Notes: generated by a model not told the origin, from the sequence alone. 64,000 nt of DNA from Leptodontidium sp. MPI-SDFR-AT-0119 (GCA_020726505.1 JAHLEZ010000049.1:124001-188000); one strand, 5' to 3'. Counted from the stretch's first letter, positions 11,852 through 22,249 are shown. Made by a program: numbers and translations.

Positions 11852-12090
11852 TTAAGCGACTCCATCGATAATGGAACAAAAATGCCTTATTTTGTGCGAA
11901 AATGTGGATAGAAATGGAGCAAGGCGGTGGCGATGAATGGCTTCTGGAGCCTTGCTGAGTAACCTTCTGCCGATCCATCGATGAAATCTTCGAGGTCTTC
12001 GGCCCTTAAGAAATTCATCAAATCTTTCTTCCATGTGTCGAAATTATCTCTGCTGGAGAGAACGGTTCCCCTATAGGTTGCTTTCCCCAT
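11852..12090 (-). pseudogene. Copia gag-like N-terminal fragment
   Basis: A 67-codon minus-strand frame begins MGKATYRGTVLSSRDNFD and continues TWKKDLMNFLRAEDLEDFID. The pattern N-F-x-x-W-K-x-x-(L/M)-x-x-F-L resembles the start of Copia-type gag polyproteins (retrotransposon gag/UBN2 class). It stops after HFYPHFRTK and no continuation was found. The composition is normal (not RIP-like). A small host gene is an alternative. Confidence 0.35.
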
Positions 12091-12522
12091 ATTGAGAATG
12101 AGTTTCGAACGAAGGTATCTTAAAATCTGTGAGTCCAGTCGGTTTGGTCTTTGCGTAGCGGAATGCGAGCTCTGGGCTCATAACCTGTTGACAGGTTCTG
12201 AATCGAATGCATTGACTGAACTGCTACTCATCGTATGGACAGATCTCCATGTAAATACAGTTCATCCCTAGTCATGTGCAATGCACATGACTCATTATCA
12301 CATGACTCATCTCACACTAGCCTCTAGGCTTCCACACCCCCTTCAACAACACAAATGTAGATGCCTTCCTGATACCTGGGGAAACATCGTGGAGAAGAGA
12401 TCTGTCATCTCTTGCCTGGCTGTCCCCTATCTCCCCCAGTTCCATTTCCTCGAGTTCTTTTCCCTTCGCAAAAAGTCGCCGCACTGCCCATCGAAATCCT
12501 AGTTTTCATTAGCCACCTTGGT
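12091..12522. other. Unmutated intergenic sequence
   Basis: Balanced base composition with frequent CpA, unlike the RIP tracts. It should hold the 3' end region of the membrane-protein gene that stops at 12523. An open plus-strand frame of 73 codons at 12281-12502 has no recognisable feature and is probably chance. Confidence 0.5.
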
Positions 12523-13825
12523 TCAAATTGGTAGACACAGCCAGCACTTACTCGCGAACCTCACGCGCTTAACCAATGATAAAATCCACCCACAAACCCC
12601 GTAAAGAACCTGTGCCCACAAAAATAGAGATATAATTTGTCCGAACCCCCACTGACTATCCACGTAGTCCCTGCCAAGGACAGCTTTCATTTCGTTGCGG
12701 TCAAATTGCATTTGTGCAAGACAATAAATCATCCCGATCGAGAATCCCAAAGGTGGCACCGCCATTGCCAATGGATGGATCTCTGAATAGCGTTTGACTG
12801 CGTCTCCCACCATACCCAACGTCTCTTTTGGTTGGAAGATGCATGCCTTGATTGCATCATACAGTACCCTAAACACCAAAAATACAGTAATTGGGATGAC
12901 ATATATAACAAGCAGCAGACCACCAACCCCTACTATCAAAATACATAAGATAATTCCCACATACATTTTCAAGAAGCTAGTGAAGTTCATCGGCGTTGGG
13001 TCATTCGGATCGCCCCAAAACCATTGTATTGTCTTGATGAACCACCCTATATTGGCAGGTGGAGTCTCAACATGTTTTGGCATCTTAGGGATGATGCTGC
13101 TATAAGCTTGACACGATCTCTCAAGCTCTGGCAGGAAAGCGAAGGAGAGTCGAGAGTTGTTGATATAGACCGTGACGGAAAGGAAGAATATTAAGGCCAA
13201 GATGGAACCAGCTCCAGCCCATTTCAGCCTACGAGATCGCCTGGATTCTTTCTCGGTCATCTCGTACCCATCGCAGCTGTATCGGTAGTCCCATGCATTG
13301 AATATGTAACCAGAGAGTGCTGTAGAGAAGAGGGATAGGAATTGCATCGCGTTGAGGTAATAAAGGTAGGTTACCTCAAACAGGAAGGTAACTCTTCTCA
13401 GATATATCGTGCTAGCAAATGTAACAGGTATCGTAACTAATGCCGATGCCATAAGGAAGTCTTTGTGTACCGCCTCAATTCTAGGTCCTTCTCGACCTCC
13501 CGGGCACAGAGCCTCCAAGAACAAGCATATGGAGAGAAGAGGGCCCAGGAGGATTGTTAAAATTGCTTGAAAGATCCAGGAAAGATTGGCCTGATGAGTT
13601 TCCAGCCTTCGGTTAGTACAAGCACTGGATTTGCAAACGGACAAAGGGAAGAGTCGTGCATACCCCAACTCCTGAGAAATCAGGATTTCCATTACCCCAT
13701 GCCAAAGCACATAGTCCCGGACACGATTGAATTTGTGCCGTAACGTTTATTTGCGATACGCTGACGGCCAAGATCATAGTCGTCAGGGAGTCGAAAGAAT
13801 CACAAGGAAGAGTCTCGTTAGCCAT
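12523..13825 (-). CDS. Multipass membrane protein, uncharacterised, two exons
   Basis: Exon 1 is 13825-13664 (54 codons from MANETLPCDSF to NPDFSGVG). A 73-nt intron (13663-13591) has donor GTATGC, a TACTAAC branch site and acceptor TCATCAG. Exon 2 is 13590-12523 (355 codons, in phase, starting ANLSWIFQ). The product is 409 aa with about seven hydrophobic spans, for example WIFQAILTILLGPLLSICLF, ILALIFFLSVTVYI, MYVGIILCILIVGVGGLLLV and FLWAQVLYGVCGWIL. There is no obvious cleavable signal, and N-glycosylation sites (NET, NVT) lie near the N-terminus. Joining the exons gives a smoother protein than the 395-codon frame that reads through the intron. It contains no in-frame stops and ordinary codon use, so it escaped RIP. 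It is most likely an integral protein of the plasma or an internal membrane; function unknown. Confidence 0.85.
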
Positions 13826-14457
13826 CTGGCCTTGTATTTAAATCGGCAATTTTGTTTCTGCTGCTCGAACAAGAACGATTCGAATCCTGTGATATTTGGT
13901 GTAAGTATAACCAAAAGTAAGCTGCACGCGGCAGAGTTTCGAAACTACGAAAAAGATTTACTGGGGAGAGCTGAACCCATATATTAGTTAAAGGTGGGGG
14001 ATTGGATTTGCTTCTATGCAACACAAAACTACCGACAGCCTCTGCCACGTAGTGCGGCTGGCTCTTGCCACCCGAGTGATTCGAAGAACAACTTCGATGC
14101 ACGGAAATGTGGCTTCTCATGCAGCTTGTGATAACATATTTTGGCTCTTGACATTCGTCCAAAATCAGCCACGCAGAAGACGTGGTGCAAATAGAAGGCA
14201 CTCGCTAAGCTTTTGAGTGGAGTATCCTGCACATGGAGCTTAGGCAACCTGAGACATACCGCCCCAATCCTAATCGAGCTTACTTGCTGTCGACCGGGAA
14301 CTTCTTCCGCTTGACCATGTTGTGGGACGATTAGAAGAGAATGACACCGAGTAACATACTCCGTTATCATATAAGGAATTACGCCAGTACGTAAAACACG
14401 TATAAGTGCAGTACCTTTTTACGTACAGCCTGCTCACTTTGGAAATAACTTCAGTTG
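13826..14457. other. Upstream region of the membrane-protein gene
   Basis: 632 bp of unmutated sequence between the membrane-protein start codon and the LINE 3' end, so it should contain the promoter. Overlapping frames of up to 127 codons exist on both strands, but they overlap one another, have no recognisable motif and no conserved-looking composition, so I call none of them. Confidence 0.45.
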
Positions 14458-15227
14458 TTAATTGATTGATTGATTGATTATGTCATACACGGTTCCAGCA
14501 GCTTTGTCAGCCGCTATGCTGGATAGGGCAGCCTTGGCGAGTCGCCGACGAGCGCCAGGATTGGCCAGCGCTCCCCTCTTCATCATGTCTCCATGACCAG
14601 CGACCCCCTTCTCTGCCCCTTTGTCTGGTTTCTATCTACGTCTATGTACATATCCGCTTCAAGAAATGCTGTTGTGTCTTTCAGCTTGTTGTTTAAGCTC
14701 CTTGGCAGCCGCTTCTGCTGTCCTTCTTGCATCCTCATACCTTCAGTCTCCCCCCAGTGCTTGGCTTTGTCTACTCCATGATCCGAAATTGCCCAAGGAT
14801 CTGTGTTTGTTCCATGAAGTTTATGGCTTTCGTGGCTGCTTTGCGCTCGTTCAGGATTGCCCGTAAGTCGTTCTGTCCTGGAATCCCGGATAGCTCCTGG
14901 CGCCGTAAGTCCTGGAATCTCCTGCACCTCATGAGCACGTGCATCACCGTCTGTCTGCCCTCTCCGCAAACACAGTGTGGGTCCATGATCTCTGGGACCC
15001 CTCTCTGGTATAGGAAGTCCCTGAGGCCAATCTTCTCTGTACGCATTTGGATTAGCAGGGAGCTGTGTCGTTTGCTGCGTTTCTCATGTAAGTGTAGGAC
15101 CTTGTGCGTTGGTTTGGGGGTATATCTATAGCATGCTCTTCCTCTGGTTTCCGTAGCCCAGCTGTATTCCCATTCCTTTTGTGCTTCCTGCTTGATCCAA
15201 GTCTTCAGTGTGGTTCGTAGTGGGTAT
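14458..15227 (-). pseudogene. LINE (Tad/I-like) ORF2 C-terminus and 3' UTR
   Basis: The minus strand encodes, from 15226 to 14771, YPLRTTLKTW ... QMRTEKIGLRDFLYQRG ... C-x-C-G-E-x-R-Q-T-V-x-H-V-L-M-x-C, the post-RNase H C-terminal zinc-like motif (R-T-x-H-I-G-L, C-x-C, H, C) of fungal Tad-type LINEs. It stops with TAG at about 14771. The 3' UTR runs to 14458 and ends in four to five TCAA-type repeats (ATTGATTGATTG on plus), a typical LINE tail. It is continuous in frame with the RNase H segment at 19451-19690 when piggyBac B is removed. A one-base slip near 14985 is possible. Confidence 0.8.
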
Positions 15228-16290
15228 CCCCTTAGGTGCCACCAGGAACACCCTCCTGAAGAGCCTGTATGGTACGCTGAAGCGAGCCCCTAATTTAGCG
15301 AAGAACACCAAAAGTTAGCGCCAGTCATCAAAAAACCACTTTTTTACGGCTAAATCGTGTCATTCTAAATGATAAACTACAAAGTAGTCTCCTAATTTAC
15401 AAAGATGGACATCACACTCTTTACAGCTAAAGCTAGATGAGGACCTCTTACTAGGGCGGCCCATATTCGCGGCTTTTTCGGCTAGAGCTACTCTTTTCCG
15501 GGGCCGGTCGAAGAATCGTCCTCCTTTACACGCTACGTAGTTTGCTCTCGTAGGCATTTTGATCAAGGTATGCCGATGAACTGGGACTTCTAAATCGTCG
15601 CCAGATAGCCCTGAAACACGCCTTTTCCGAGAGCCTGGCGCATCGGATCCCCTGGCAATTAATGCTTCCACGAGTTGGATACGGAAATCGTCTTGATTCC
15701 GGAAATCAATAGTTTCCACGTCATAACTAGAGTACTAGCAAATCAAGTAATAGTTACTCAATACTACTAAAAGCAAGTATTAGTAAAGAGCTTGAACTGG
15801 CCCTCTTTTTACACGCCTGAGGCCTCCATTATGGCCTTGAAGTTGGTCCCCTAAATCGACGGCATTCATAAACTGGTTGTATGCGTCGTAACTCTCCGGA
15901 ATCCACAGCTTTTTGACAGTTTCGCCAGGGCCATACGGAGCCCTGCTTACAGTTACATTGCCGGCACTTTCTTTTGGACGTTTCCGTAGCCGTAAAACCT
16001 TGGTTTTGCCATCCCAATATGTTAACATAAGTAAAGCAAAGGCTCCGTCCTGAAACCCCTGTTGGCAGACTAGACCTGACTCCGTAGGGTACGAGTGAGT
16101 CTCTCCCTAAGGCATAGCATTCGGCCCCTTTTCCCTGTGTTTTTTGAGGTCTACTAGCTCTTGAACCACTCCGGATGAGATGCGACATGTACCCGTAGAT
16201 GCGATATTCATTTTCCGTAGGTGTTCAAACAACTGAGGAGACGTGAAGAGGTTATCTACGTACACATGGTACGAAGCTTCCGGTAGGGTA

Positions 16291-18464
16291 CTCGTATTCC
16301 CTGTCACGTGCACACCCCGCATACATGCACAGGGCAAATTCTTCAATTCTAGCCCCACTAACAACACTTCAAAAAATCACAACATAACGGAAATAGAAGA
16401 TATAATTAAGGCGCTTGCGGCGTTGGAATTGTGTGATATTCCCAATTATTCTGCGATAGCCAAAGAGTACGGAGTTAGACGTACAACCCTTATACGACGA
16501 CATAAAGGCCAAACTCGCCCTAGAGCCGATTTCCTCTCTGAATCTGTTTAGTGCTTGACTAACGAGTAAGAGGAAGTGCTAATAAAGTATATCAATCGAA
16601 TGACAGAGCGCGGGATGCCTCTTACGAGCCAAATTGTTAAGAATCTAGCCGAGGAAATCATTAGAAAGCCTGTTAGAAAGAACTAGACAAGGCAATTTAT
16701 TTACTAATATAATAATCGTTTAAAGAGCCTTTACCTCAGAAATATTAACAAATAGCGTGTTAAATCTGAGTATAAGCCTCTTTACGAACATTTTTTCTAA
16801 CTAGTTAAGTTTGATTTTATTAATCCGTTGTTGTGTAATTAATAAGTAAACTTATCAGCTAATAACCTATGTTTTTTAGATTAACTTAACTACGTAATAG
16901 AAACTTATTATATAACCGCCGACAATATATATAATTAGGACGAGAAGGGTTTTATTCTTAGTTATATATCGAAAACACTTAAAATCATGTCTTTAGAAGC
17001 GTACAAATCAGGGCGCATTAAGTAAGCGATTTAAGATAGTAGCAGAGAGTTTATAACTCTTTTAGTATATATTTCCGCACTTAGAAAAAAGGGCTCTTTA
17101 ACGCTACTTTATAAGGGGAGCTCTATAGACTTACAAGACTCTTGGCTTGAGGATTTCGATCATTCTAACGAGTCGGTATACTTTAGAGCTACAGAGAATA
17201 AGTGGTTAAATAATAAGCTTAGTTTGCGTTAGTTAGAAAAGGTATTTAAGCTAGAGACTCGCAAGAGTACAAGAAATCGCCGTCGTCTTTTAATCGTGGA
17301 TGGCTATTCTAGTCATATTAATATAGCCTTTCTAGACAAGTGTGACGAGTTTAGGATTATTATCTTGATCTTACCTCCGCATTCTATATATCGTTTACAA
17401 CCTCTTAATCTTAGTTGTTTTGGTCCTTTGGCTGAAAAGTACTTAGAGAAGCTTCAAATGATTATGTTTGAGGGCATTAGATTCGTGGATATAATAAAGA
17501 GGATGTTTTAGAGTGTATTTAAGCCGGCATAGGAGGAATCCTTTTCAAAAGACAACATTACTTCGGCATTTGCAAAAGCAGGGATTTAGCCCTTTAATCT
17601 GTAGTGTGTTCTTACTCAAATCAATCGTCTAATCCCTGAAGTCCTAAAACTTACTGTGATAGCGACTCTATATACTTATAAATCAATGCGGAAGGTACAA
17701 CGCTTATACCGAATTAACAAAAACCCCGCTACTCTTCAGTTAATCTTAAAGGCCGCTATTAAGCTCTCTGCCGACTACGAAGTTAATAAGTACGTTAAAA
17801 AAGGCTTAATTAAGTCGTTAGAGTTTAAAAAGAAGAAAAGAAAGCGTAGAAAGAAGATAAATCTTATAGGGAATAAGACTAATAAGTGTGAATTATATAG
17901 GCTAGTAGAGATTAGTAAAGTAAGAGCCTTTTAATAAGAGAAAGAAGAGAAAGTAACATAAGAAAAAGAAGAGAAGATTACTAAAAAGAGTAAGGCTAAT
18001 ACTCGTAAAGTAAAAGAGGCCTTATAAAAAGAGATTCGTCGTGAAGAGAGAGAAAGAGAGTTAGCGGAAGGGCGGGCTTAAAAAGCTACTGCGCAATTAA
18101 TTACTAAAGAGGCTAAAGAAGCGGCAAAATAAGCCAAAAGGAAGCCTCCGAAACAGACGAAGGCTGCGCCTAAACTTTAATTAATCGTGAAGTTACTTGT
18201 AACATATATGCCTCCTTAGCCGACTCTTAACGCGGAGGTGCCGGATATTAGATCATCACGTAGAAGGATTCGTAGAATACTTGCGCGATATATTTAAGAG
18301 TAAAATTGATTAAATTACTACTAAGAATAGTTACATATATCTCCTTCTTAAATTTGAAGTTCATTGAATTATTAGTAGTGGAGTTATTACTTATTTAATT
18401 TTCACCTGCCCCCAGAAATAAGGTGTGCACGTGTGCGGAGTGTGCACGTGACAGGGAATACGAG
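16291..18464 (+). mobile_element. Fot1/pogo-like DNA transposon, copy B
   Basis: 2174 bp with the same CTCGTATTCCC termini and about 42-bp inverted repeats as copy A, flanked by TA (16289-16290, 18465-18466). It sits inside piggyBac copy B at a TA corresponding to the LLSSLPEA region of the transposase. The first 260 bp keep CpA and normal composition, whereas from about 16560 to 18400 the sequence is RIP-like, so mutation is patchy within the element. Confidence 0.93.
16379..17934 (+). pseudogene. Fot1/pogo transposase remnant, copy B
   Basis: An open HTH region (16379-16551: TEIEDIIKALAALELCDIP, NYSAIAKEYGVRRTTLIRR) is followed by a DDE domain broken by TAA/TAG. The first catalytic Asp is at 16939-16941 (D-E-K-G-F), the second at 17299-17301 (V-D-G-Y-S-S-H), and the third site in LQPLNLSCFGPL at 17407-17409 is AAT (Asn), not Asp. 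A basic tail KKKKRKRRKK at about 17830-17860 looks like a nuclear localisation signal. Family length is about 520 aa, consistent. Inactive. Confidence 0.88.
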
Positions 18465-19450
18465 TACTTAAAAGGTGTGGTACTACTGCTTGAGTCTTGT
18501 TGAGATCCTTCGGTTTTTTGACCTTGTATGCACCTCCTTGCTTCCCAGGTACGTGATACGCCCATTGTAAAAAGAAGCCTTATTGTGCAATAACCTATAT
18601 CTTGATTCCGGTGGGAGTAGGCTTTCCAGGAATAGTAGTAATTAGCTTACTTCGGCCGGTAAACCTCGATATGGCCTCATCCACGGCTACTTGTTGGCCA
18701 GGTTTCTAGAATAGTAAGTTTCTTTGCTGAATATGTTATTCAATAGTTCCAGCTATGTAAAATTAGCTTAATACAGCTAAAAGTAAGTGAGAAACTAACC
18801 TTATCGTACACATGGGCATTCTCATTCGTACTGATTCTGAATCGTCGCCGCAGCTCTTGAAATCGATTCCTTAAGAATATCTTGGTAATAGCGTGAAAAG
18901 GGGTTATTTTCTTAGTAGACTAATAGTCTTTGATCGAATTAAGAGGGTACACAGTCATATAGACTAAGAAGGCTAAATACAAGTAGATTTCTGATCGACA
19001 AGTAGGTTCCCATGCCGCTACACGAGATCCAGGCTTTAGTACATCGTCTGGAAAATCCCTTTAGTACGAGTTTGTAGCGGAAACGATTTGATTTACTATG
19101 TCTTCATTATAGTACTTTATAAAAAGGGAAACAGGGTCCTCTAGAGAGCAGTCCTCTGGTATATGCACCTCAAAGTCGAATTCGTCAAGCTCCATAGGTG
19201 TAAATGAGCTTCTAGCCTTTAGAAGAGGTTTTACCTTCGGCCGAAGGGTTCCAGCATCGGTGGTATCCGCAATTACAGGTTCAGGCATTGTTACTGCATT
19301 GAAAAGTGGATAATTTTGGTGTAAAAAGTAGGTTTATTGATGTCTTTGTTGATGCCCCACCTCTAGCGCCGATGCCCTGTAGTGCAGGCTCCCATGGCAA
19401 CCAGTCAGCGCACGTGCCCTGTGGGGAGGGTGCTTATGGCACCTAAGGGG

Positions 19451-19690
19451 ATAACCGCGCTGGTGGGGCTGCTCGGTTGCCAGCACAAATCTGCTCATAT
19501 GCTCTCCATCCAGCCGCCTCCTTTGCCGCTATGTCCGCTATCTCGTTCCCAAGGATGCCTGTGTGAGCCGGAACCCACCTCACCTCTATCTGGATTCGCT
19601 TGGTTGCCTGGAGACGGTCGATCAAATATATGATGTCATTGGTGATATGGTCTCGTGGGATCTTGGCAACCCCTCACGCCAAGATCCTTT
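19451..19690 (-). pseudogene. LINE RNase H domain fragment
   Basis: The minus-strand frame IPRDHITNDIIYLIDRLQ ... VRWVPAHTGILGNEIADIAA carries the RNase H signature (W-V-P-A-H-x-G-x-x-G-N-E-x-A-D) used by Tad/I-clade LINEs to remove RNA after reverse transcription. It ends GNRAAPPARL at the piggyBac B junction and resumes with YPLRTT at 15226. A stop lies just upstream (near 19695), and no RT domain follows further right, so the LINE is 5' truncated or rearranged here. Confidence 0.85.
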
Positions 19691-20063
19691 GGCCGTTGGC
19701 ATAAAAAAGTGATTCATGACCCTCCTTTGAAGAGAACTACCACCCGAACTTATCGAAGACTGAACGATGTTGTTTAATCCCGCTACTGTTCTCGGCGCTT
19801 CTCTAGCTGTTGTCGCAGCTGAGACTATCCATGGTGTTGTTCTCGTTAATCGCCATGGTGATCGTATGTTGTTCCTTTTTCTTAGGCCGCTAAATAGCCA
19901 CTGATTTTTGTGAAAAGGTACCACCAAGCATTATCATAACCAGCAATTGACCAACTTGGGTTACCGTCAGAGCTTCGATGCTGGATCTTTCTTCCGCTCG
20001 GCTTATGTCGCCGATGGAGCTCCCAGGAAGATATTGGGCATATCCCCAGATGTCTATGACTAT
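19691..20063. other. Unassigned, unmutated sequence left of piggyBac C
   Basis: 373 bp of normal composition between the LINE RNase H fragment and piggyBac copy C. Minus-strand frames (for example SSIGDISRAEERSSIEALTV) run through it but match nothing I know. It may be the 5' part of a rearranged LINE copy (a start such as MAINENNTMDSL is visible near 19855), continuing at 22113-22249 beyond copy C. Confidence 0.35.
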
Positions 20064-22112
20064 CCCCTTGAGTGCCATAAGCGCCCTCCCCACAGCGCAC
20101 GTGCGCTGAACGGTTGCCATGGTAGCCTACATTACAGGGCTCCTTAGCGTTAGTGCGGGGCATCAAAAAAACATCAACAAAGCCACTTTTTGGCCCACAA
20201 TCATCCACTTTTTGATGTAGTCAACGATGCCCGAACCTGTAGTTGCAGATACCACCGATGCTGGGACCCTTCGGCCGAAGGTAAAGCCACTTCTAAAGGC
20301 TGGCTCTTCTTTCAAACCTATGGAGCTAGACGAATTCGACTTTGAGGTGCATATGCCACAGGACTGCTCTCCAGAGGACCCTATTACCCTTTTCACGCAA
20401 TACTACAATACAGACATGGTAGATCAAATCGTTTTGGCTACAAACTCCTACCAACGGAGTTCATCGGGCGATGCACCGAAACCTGGATCTCGTGCAGCGG
20501 CATGGGAACCTACTTGTCGATCGGAAATCTACTTGTATTTAGCCTTTTGTATTTACATGACAGTGTACCCTACAAATACTATTTACGACTACTGGTCTAC
20601 GAAAAAAATGACTCCTTTTCACCCTATTACGAAGCTCTTTTCCAGGAACCGGTTTCAAGAGCTGCGTCGGCGATTTAGAATATGTGAGGATGAGAATGCC
20701 CACTTGTACGCAAAGGTTAGTTTCTTACCTAATTTTGATTATAGTAAGCTAACTTTACATAGACGGAACCTTTGAATACACATATTCAAGAAACAAACTT
20801 GCGTTTTTGGAAACCAGGCCAGCAAGTAGCTGTCGATGAAGCTATTCAACGATACACCGGTCGAAGCAAATTCATTACTACCATACCTGGTAAGCCAACA
20901 CCTACCGGAATCAAGATTTGGGTAGTTGCACAGCAAGGCTTTTTTTTAAAGTGGGCGTACCACGTACCTGGAAAGAATGGCGGTGCATACGGAGTCGAAA
21001 AACCTAGGGATCTCAATAAGACTCAAGCAGTTGTGCCTCACCTATTGAGCTCTTTACCGGAAGCTACGTACCATGTGTATGTTGATAACCTTTTCACTTC
21101 GCCACAGTTGTTTGAGCACCTACGGAAGATGAATATCGCATCTACGGGTACATGTCGAATCTCATCCGGAGTAGTTCAAGAGCTTGTGGACCTCAAAAAG
21201 CAAAGGGAAAAGGGGCCAAATGCTATGCCATGGGGAGAGACTCACGCCTTCCCTACCGAATCGGGTCTAGTTAGCCAGCAGGGCTTTCAAGATGGAGCCT
21301 TCGCCCTACTTATGTCAACATATTGGGATGGTAAAAACAAGGTTTTACGGGTACGAAAACGACCAAAAGAGACTACCGGTAATGCAGTTGTAAGCAGGGC
21401 TCCGTACGGCCCCGGTGAGGCTACCAAAGCTTTGTGGATTCCGGAGAGCTTCGACGCATACAACCAATTTATGGGAGCTGTAGACCTAGGGGATCAGTAC
21501 CACGCTCATAATGGTGGCCTTAGGCGTATTCAAAGAGGTCCAATACAGTGTTTACACCAATATCTGTTGTTAGTTGTATTGAGCAACTGTTTTTTGATCA
21601 GCAAATACTCCGAATATGAGATGGAAACAGTCACTTTTCATAGTCAAGACGATTTCCGGATGCAACTTGTGGAGTCACTAATGGAGAGTGGAAAGGATGC
21701 GCCGGGCTCTCGTAAGAGACGTGTTTCAGGGCTATCTGGAGACGCTTTTGAAGTTCCAGTTCATCGACACACACTCATCAAAATGTCAACAAAAGCAGAC
21801 TGCGTAGCGTGTAAAGGGGGCAGGTTTTTTGATCAACCTAGGAAGAGAGTAGCGTTAGCCGAAAGAGCTACTAATATGGGCCGGCTAAGTAAGAGAACCT
21901 GCTCAACCTTCGGATGTAAAGAGTGTAATATCCATCTTTGTAAATTAACAGACTGCTTTGCAGTCTTTCATAGAAAATGACACGATTTGGCTGTAAAATG
22001 AGGGGTTTTAGATGACTGCCCTAAAACTTTGGTGTTCCTCGCTTAATTAGGCTGTCGCTTAGGGGTGCCTTACAGGGCCTTCAGGAGGGCGCTCCTGGTG
22101 GCACTCAAGGGG
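20064..22112 (+). mobile_element. PiggyBac-type transposon copy C, structurally complete
   Basis: The termini CCCCTTGAGTGCCA (20064) and inverse (22112) enclose 2049 bp. Longer imperfect end repeats include GCGCCCTCC near both ends. The flanking dinucleotide is AT on each side (20062-20063, 22113-22114). The transposase gene is intact, with both termini present, so this is the one element in the window that could be autonomous. Copy B shares length and ends but is inverted and disrupted. Confidence 0.92.
20227..21980 (+). CDS. PiggyBac-family transposase, intact, two exons
   Basis: Exon 1 is 20227-20715 (163 codons from MPEPVVADTTDAG); a 47-nt intron (20716-20762) has donor GTTAGT, a GCTAAC branch site and acceptor ATAG; exon 2 is 20763-21980. 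The product is 568 aa, close to the usual 550-650 aa. The splice joins YAK to TEPLNTHIQ, the expected piggyBac spacing. The catalytic Asp triad is seen in VAVDEAIQRYTG (first), YVDNLFTS (second) and GAVDLGDQ (third). The C-terminus has the Cys-rich zinc-binding domain (CVACKGG, then C-K-E-C-N-I-H-L-C). The N-terminal DDE_Tnp_1_7-like part starts around YNTDMVDQIV. No premature stop is present and CpA content is normal. It would cut and paste its own 2-kb element. Confidence 0.9.
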
Positions 22113-22249
22113 ATACTCAGCTGTTTGCTACTGCGCCTGATCAGCAGGTAGGCTCTACATCAGTGCGGCTTAGACCAAGTGGATTTTATCTTACACTCTC
22201 TAGATCCTGATGAAAACAACGACCGCATTCCTTCAAGGCATCTGTTAGT
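22113..22249. other. Junction between piggyBac C and a Helitron remnant
   Basis: 137 bp of normal composition that ends where Helitron-like sequence begins at about 22250. The Helitron protein would be expected to continue here but does not, so this is a breakpoint or the edge of the element that holds piggyBac C. Confidence 0.4.

Larger units (their letters stand above)
15360..19288 (-). pseudogene. PiggyBac transposase, copy B, interrupted
   Basis: The N-terminus starts at 19288 (MPEPVIADTTDAGTLRPK) and the C-terminus ends at 15360 with a cysteine-rich tail (CVACK-like YVACKGG, then C-K-E-C-D-V-H-L-C). Conserved blocks seen are VYVDNLFTS (second catalytic Asp) and NAVDLGDQ (third). Fot1 copy B is inserted between the segments matching copy C at LLSS and LPEA; the TA-flanked join aligns base for base in length with copy C. 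A few TAA/TAG stops (for example about 15720-15780) show mild RIP. This copy cannot make transposase but its ends look usable by the enzyme of copy C. Confidence 0.9.
15228..19450 (-). mobile_element. PiggyBac-type transposon copy B, with a nested Fot1 element
   Basis: The ends are CCCCTTAGGTGCCA (15228) and its inverse (19450), with longer imperfect subterminal repeats. Without the nested Fot1 copy it is about 2047 bp, against 2049 bp for copy C. Flanking dinucleotides are AT on both sides (15226-15227 and 19451-19452). Removing the element plus one AT joins the LINE frame exactly (CGG TTA TAC CCA). Orientation is minus; copy C lies 613 bp away in the opposite direction, so the two 5' ends face each other. 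Confidence 0.9.

Noticed and set aside
12729..13105. Frames of 65 and 103 codons (12729-12926 minus, 12794-13105 plus) overlapping the membrane-protein gene
   Set aside because: Shadows of exon 2, which has a better protein pattern and an intron-supported start.
13727..14370. Overlapping frames of 66-127 codons upstream of the membrane-protein gene
   Set aside because: They overlap one another on both strands, contain no recognised motif and start in different places; called upstream region instead.
14583..15131. Plus-strand frames of 62-134 codons
   Set aside because: Antisense to the LINE C-terminal region, whose minus-strand zinc motif and in-frame join with RNase H are convincing.
19382..20208. 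Frames at 19382-19633 (plus), 19622-19927, 19882-20208 and 19890-20120 as genes
   Set aside because: They mix piggyBac end repeats, the LINE RNase H and unassigned sequence, and cross element boundaries.
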